From Gibbula magus (taxonomy: Eukaryota > Mollusca > Gastropoda > Trochida > Trochidae), in NCBI GenBank assembly GCA_936450465.1, contig OW388292.1:9629756-9693755 (forward strand): a DNA stretch of 64,000 nt. Reading direction: 5' to 3'. Shown here piece by piece: positions 60,186 to 64,000 of this stretch. Below the pieces are notes generated by a model. That model was not told the origin of the DNA, made no database searches, and saw only the letters and a program-made list of their open reading frames with translations. The stretch's first letter is position 1. Each line of letters starts with the position of its first letter. The translations under genes were made by a program, and so were the position numbers.

Positions 60186-61506
60186 GTAAAGGCCTGCATG
60201 TTCTAGGAACACTGCAGTCTGGTAATGTACTTTGTCGTTTATTACAGAGAGGGTTTAACGTTTCAAGAGTTTAGTGGGATGCTTCCTAGTAAAGCACATC
60301 CCAGCCAGTAGCCAAGGACCACTTATTTAGGCTAATGTCGTCAGCATCTGGGCTCATCCAAGTTGGAGAGATGTCAGTGGTGTATAGAAGAATGTCTGAA
60401 CATGAAGCAATACTTTACACTCCATTACTGTTTACGGTCACTCTGACCCACATACATCAACTAGACTTTATTTATTGGCTGTAATCATGTTTATTGGATT
60501 AAGAATAAGTTTATTCAAATTATCCAAGTTTAACCGGGAAATGTTCTGCATTTCCAATTTCAAGTCCACATCCCTTCCCTCAGGGCAATGATGTATAGTC
60601 TAGTACCCTCTGGCAGTCGGTGCATTCCTGGACTTTGTTATGGCTTTAAGGTGTCTTTATTAGAAGTCATATGGATAATTATCATATATTTTAAATTTCA
60701 AATGAAGTAGTTTTATTCAGTGCACTACTCTACAGGACATTACAATATCTGGAGCAAGTCCAGAAATTATATAGACTTAGTTTTGGATTCGAGGATATTT
60801 GTGAAGTCATACTGAGAAATTGAAAGGAACATTCCTGTTTATACATAAGTGTAACTAATACATGATTATAACACAATCCAATAAATCATATTACTGAGGG
60901 TAACATTTTGATGACTGTGTATTCCAAAATTTGATAAAGACTACTGCACATTATTTTTTAATTAAAAAAACCCAATGAGAAGTGAAGGTTGATATGAGAG
61001 AGGGAAGCATTTTTAAAGCATAGCTAGACATAGTTAATTATGATTCATTTGTTACTTTGTGGATCTTCTATCAATTATTATGTTTATTTATTTAAAAGTT
61101 GTAAAATTAGTAAAAACACAGTGTTTTTTTCATTTCATGTAATGGACAAAAACAGAATAGCTAACACTGTTATAGAACCAGAACAATGTGAGAGATTATT
61201 TGTGCACAATCAAATCTTGGAAGTTTTGCACAAGATCTTCTACTGTCATTTTTGCCAACAGTTCACAGGTGTTCTACTAAATAAGTCATCTACAAGACTG
61301 CAAGTTGCTTCAATGTTTTGATTCAAATGTATGTTTTGTACTCGATTTGTATAAAGATTGATAATAACTCTTCACCCTGTGTGCCCCAAATTATTCAGGG
61401 ATAGTCAAGATCTTTAGCCAGTGGGTAATCTTCAAGTTAACAAGATGATATTCTGTTATTTGGCTACTCAGCACTTACCACTCCAACAGGTAGAGTGTAC
61501 GTGAAG

Positions 61507-61940
61507 TAGGGCTGCAACGATTCACTACGATGTATCGAAAATCGATACAAACTAAAGACATCAGAAATCGATTCGTGATTCAAAATTTTCGATTCGATTC
61601 ACATTCATTTTTTTCATGCTAAAATAATAAAATATCACCTGATTTTATTAGAATTAGATTGTGAAATTGCATTCGCGAGCGATGATAAGTCACATGTGAA
61701 CGGGAGACCAAGTTCAGTGTCTTCAATATGTAACGTAGGCAATGATTGGTTTATATCCTCAACTTTCGAGATCCTCGGCCAATCAGCGTGGCTTGTACAT
61801 TTCTCTTAGCAACGCTGCATAGCAACGATCAAAATGGCAGATTTTTGTTTTTCTGTAGTGTTAAAAAATCGAATCGAAATAAATGGAATCAAACTAAAAA
61901 AATCAAATCGAACTTGTCTAGGTGAATCGTTGCAGCCCTA
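61507..61940. mobile_element. hAT-type MITE, 434 bp
   Basis: It has perfect 19-bp terminal inverted repeats TAGGGCTGCAACGATTCAC. The flanks ACGTGAAG and ACTTGGAG match at 6 of 8 positions, a decayed 8-bp target duplication. The GCTGCAACGAT terminal motif is typical of hAT elements. The interior has no transposase and is rich in TCGATT-like words near the ends. Confidence 0.85.
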
Positions 61941-62498
61941 ACTTGGAGTGTAGTCACTGGTAACTCACTGACAGTATGTACAGGTGAGTGTATGTCTTGA
62001 CCTGATAGGAAATGTATGCAATGTCACGCCTACAACTCCTTTCTGCAGTCATCATCAACTAGTTGGTGGTTCAACTGTCATCTGAATCAAAATATTCACT
62101 GTGTCCCTCACTTTCCATGTTAAGCTCATCAGGTCTAGAAGGCCAGATGGAGAGAGACTTAAAGATCCTTTTAGGATGCCTGGGATAGGGGGAGGGGGAA
62201 TAGGGTGACAGTATATTTCTAAATAATAATACCTTTAAGAGCTTCTGTTCTTTTGTGAGAGGTGGTCCTTTATTTAAATTGTGTTAGTCTTTCATTTATT
62301 TCATTTACCAGTCTGGTTGTCTGGCTTGGATTTTGGGGAGTTTTCTACACTGACAAAGGTACAGCTTGAAAAATTACATTTTGTGTAGACATACTTGAAA
62401 AATGTGTTTTATAAATTGTAAATTTGGTGACTATCCGATTGGTAAAAGAGACCATGTGAGTAATGTATTATTTTATATGTTGATCTTCAACTTTACAA

Positions 62499-62564
62499 AT
62501 AGATAGATACATAGATAGATAGATAGATAGATACATAGATACATACATACATACATACATACAT
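62499..62564. repeat. Tetranucleotide microsatellite (ATAG)n/(ATAC)n
   Basis: Interleaved ATAG and ATAC units span about 65 bases. The gaps 61,941-62,498 and 62,565-63,100 have no supported feature. Confidence 0.95.
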
Positions 62565-63109
62565 GTTTTGTGTTGAAGGTTCTCATTAATTCTAATGATA
62601 TTGTGTTGAGTAGAGATATACTGAAGAAAGATGGCTTTAGCCTACCCTGCTGATGCATGTTTAAACAGTTATCACAAAACCTGTAACACGTTCAGCCAAT
62701 AATTTGCTCAGGAAAAGCGTAAAACAGATTAAAAACTTGAGTTCTTTGCATTATTGAAGTTTACTTTATTACTGATGTGGTGTGGGCAGCAGTAATTGCT
62801 TTTTTCTCTGTCATCATTCATGTCTGAAGCCTTATATACAAATCATAAACTTTGTCACTGTGGAGGATAAAATCTCCACGGTATCTCAAAAACATTACCA
62901 CTAGGGAAAATATTCAAAAGGATTATTACCTTTTCTATCACTCATTTCTATCCATTTCAAAATTGTTTGTTTCTATCCAATAAAAAAGGTCTTTTGTTGG
63001 GTGAGGGTAACTGAAGTCTTCATCACACACACAGGAACAGACTGCTCAGTTTGAAACACTGTCACTGACTGTACAACAAAATCTAATCGTTACCAGAATG
63101 GTTGTATTT

Positions 63110-63860
63110 TAACAGAGGCGATGTGGGAAAACTTGGCTTGAGCTGGGCTGTGTACGTACGTACGTCCGTAAGAAATGGAATAACTCAAATACTATTCACT
63201 GGATTCTTTTCATATTTTGCATATGGGTTCATCATAGGAAGAGTAATGTTCCTACAGAGGTTTGTGACCTTGACCTTCATTTCAAGGTCACAACGAGACT
63301 TTGTCATTTTACCCTTGTCAGCGGGATATCTCAATAACCATTTGCTGGATTCTCTTCATATTTTATACATAGCTTCTCCAAGGAAAGACGACGGGCTGAT
63401 TAGATTTTGGTGACATTGTTTTCAAGGTCACAGCGGAACTTTGAATTTTTCGACATGTTAATGTACATGTAAAGGTCAGCGGGATATCTTAAGAAACATT
63501 CACCGGAAATTCATCATATCTTACACAAAGCAAAAGGACTGATTAGATTTTGGTGACCTTGACATTATTCTCAAGGTCACAGTGGAATTTTAAATTTTTC
63601 GACATGTTAATGTGCATGTAAAGGTCAGCTGGATATCTCAAGAACCATTCACCGGAATTCCATCATATCTTACATAATGCACCTCTTAGGAAAGACAAAG
63701 GGCTGATTAGATTTTGGTGACCTTGACATTTTTCTCAAGGTTACAGTGGAGCTTTGACTTTTTCGACATGTTTTACAGTAGATTTTGCTGATCTTGACAT
63801 TATTTTTAAATTTTTATGTATTAATTTGCGGCGGGGGATCATGTCACCTTAGTGACAACT
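63110..63860. mobile_element. TGACCTTGA-class repeat element ending GCGGCGGGGGATC
   Basis: It starts near ACAGAGGCGATGTGGGAAAA with a (GTAC)n run at about 63154-63163. It contains about three 170-bp direct copies (GCTGATTAGATTTTGGTGAC, TCTCAAGGTCACAG, TTTTTCGACATGTTAATGT) and ends TTTGCGGCGGGGGATCATGT. It carries about five or six TCAAGGTCA-type motifs. The open frame at 63,102-63,413 is a by-product. The last 140 bases hold nothing I recognise. Confidence 0.65.
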
Positions 63861-64000
63861 ACTTGTTATATTTCATCTTAACCCTTAACTTGCGAATCCT
63901 GGCATAGTCCGGGATGGCCATAAACAATTCCTACTTGTCTCAATCCGGTTCCCGGACACTAGACTTAGATTTATTTGCGGATGTCTACCATTTAACTATC

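Noticed and set aside
63102..63413. 103-codon open frame
   Set aside because: It lies inside the TGACCTTGA repeat element and its residues derive from the repeated blocks.

Overview
The window looks like nuclear DNA of an invertebrate animal, most likely a mollusc and possibly a vetigastropod such as an abalone. Genes are split by GT-AG introns and separated by AT-rich DNA. The window is crowded with tRNA-derived SINEs whose tails share an AGTTGGGGTTTAACGC-type motif, inverted-repeat MITEs, Tc1 and Harbinger relics, and minisatellites. The taxon is inferred from repeat style and from protein similarity recalled from memory; no search was run.

Three protein genes are recognisable. (1) MED23, Mediator subunit 23, lies on the minus strand from 16,206 down to 637. 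The 22 coding exons found here join in frame to 854 codons, about 62% of the usual protein, and the gene continues off the left edge. (2) A non-muscle/smooth myosin regulatory light chain lies on the plus strand (19,272-21,535, four coding exons, 172 residues), divergent from MED23. (3) Ribosomal protein eS12 (RPS12) lies on the minus strand (50,126-42,947, four coding exons, 138 residues), with a probable non-coding first exon that starts with a TOP-like pyrimidine tract. Its introns carry six predicted box C/D snoRNAs, from two families with three copies each.

A fourth probable coding exon (26,638-27,444, minus) encodes an unrecognised protein. A possible start exon (59,974-60,185, plus) and an ETS-type promoter (about 52,530) hint at a further gene on the right.

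Layout: 1-330 minisatellite; 637-16,206 MED23 with repeat-rich introns; 16.3-18.3 kb promoter regions, palindromic repeats and poly-C tracts; 18.2-22.5 kb myosin light chain; 24.0-25.0 kb retroelement remnants; 26.6-27.5 kb orphan exon; 27.8-31.0 kb internally amplified repeat; 33.2-34.7 kb palindromic and Tc1-type MITEs; 36.2-37.9 kb Harbinger relic; 38.1-39.5 kb Tc1 relic; 41.1-42.5 kb repeat with nuclear-receptor-like motifs; 42.9-50.3 kb RPS12 and snoRNAs; 50.5-64.0 kb mostly non-coding DNA with a 16-unit 60-bp satellite and several MITEs.

The most unusual structures are these. MED23 intron 8 is built mainly from two minisatellites that look seeded by the intron's own GC-type 5' splice site and its 3' splice site. 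RPS12 hosts multiplied snoRNAs. A dispersed repeat class carries about thirty TCAAGGTCA motifs and two perfect DR1 motifs.
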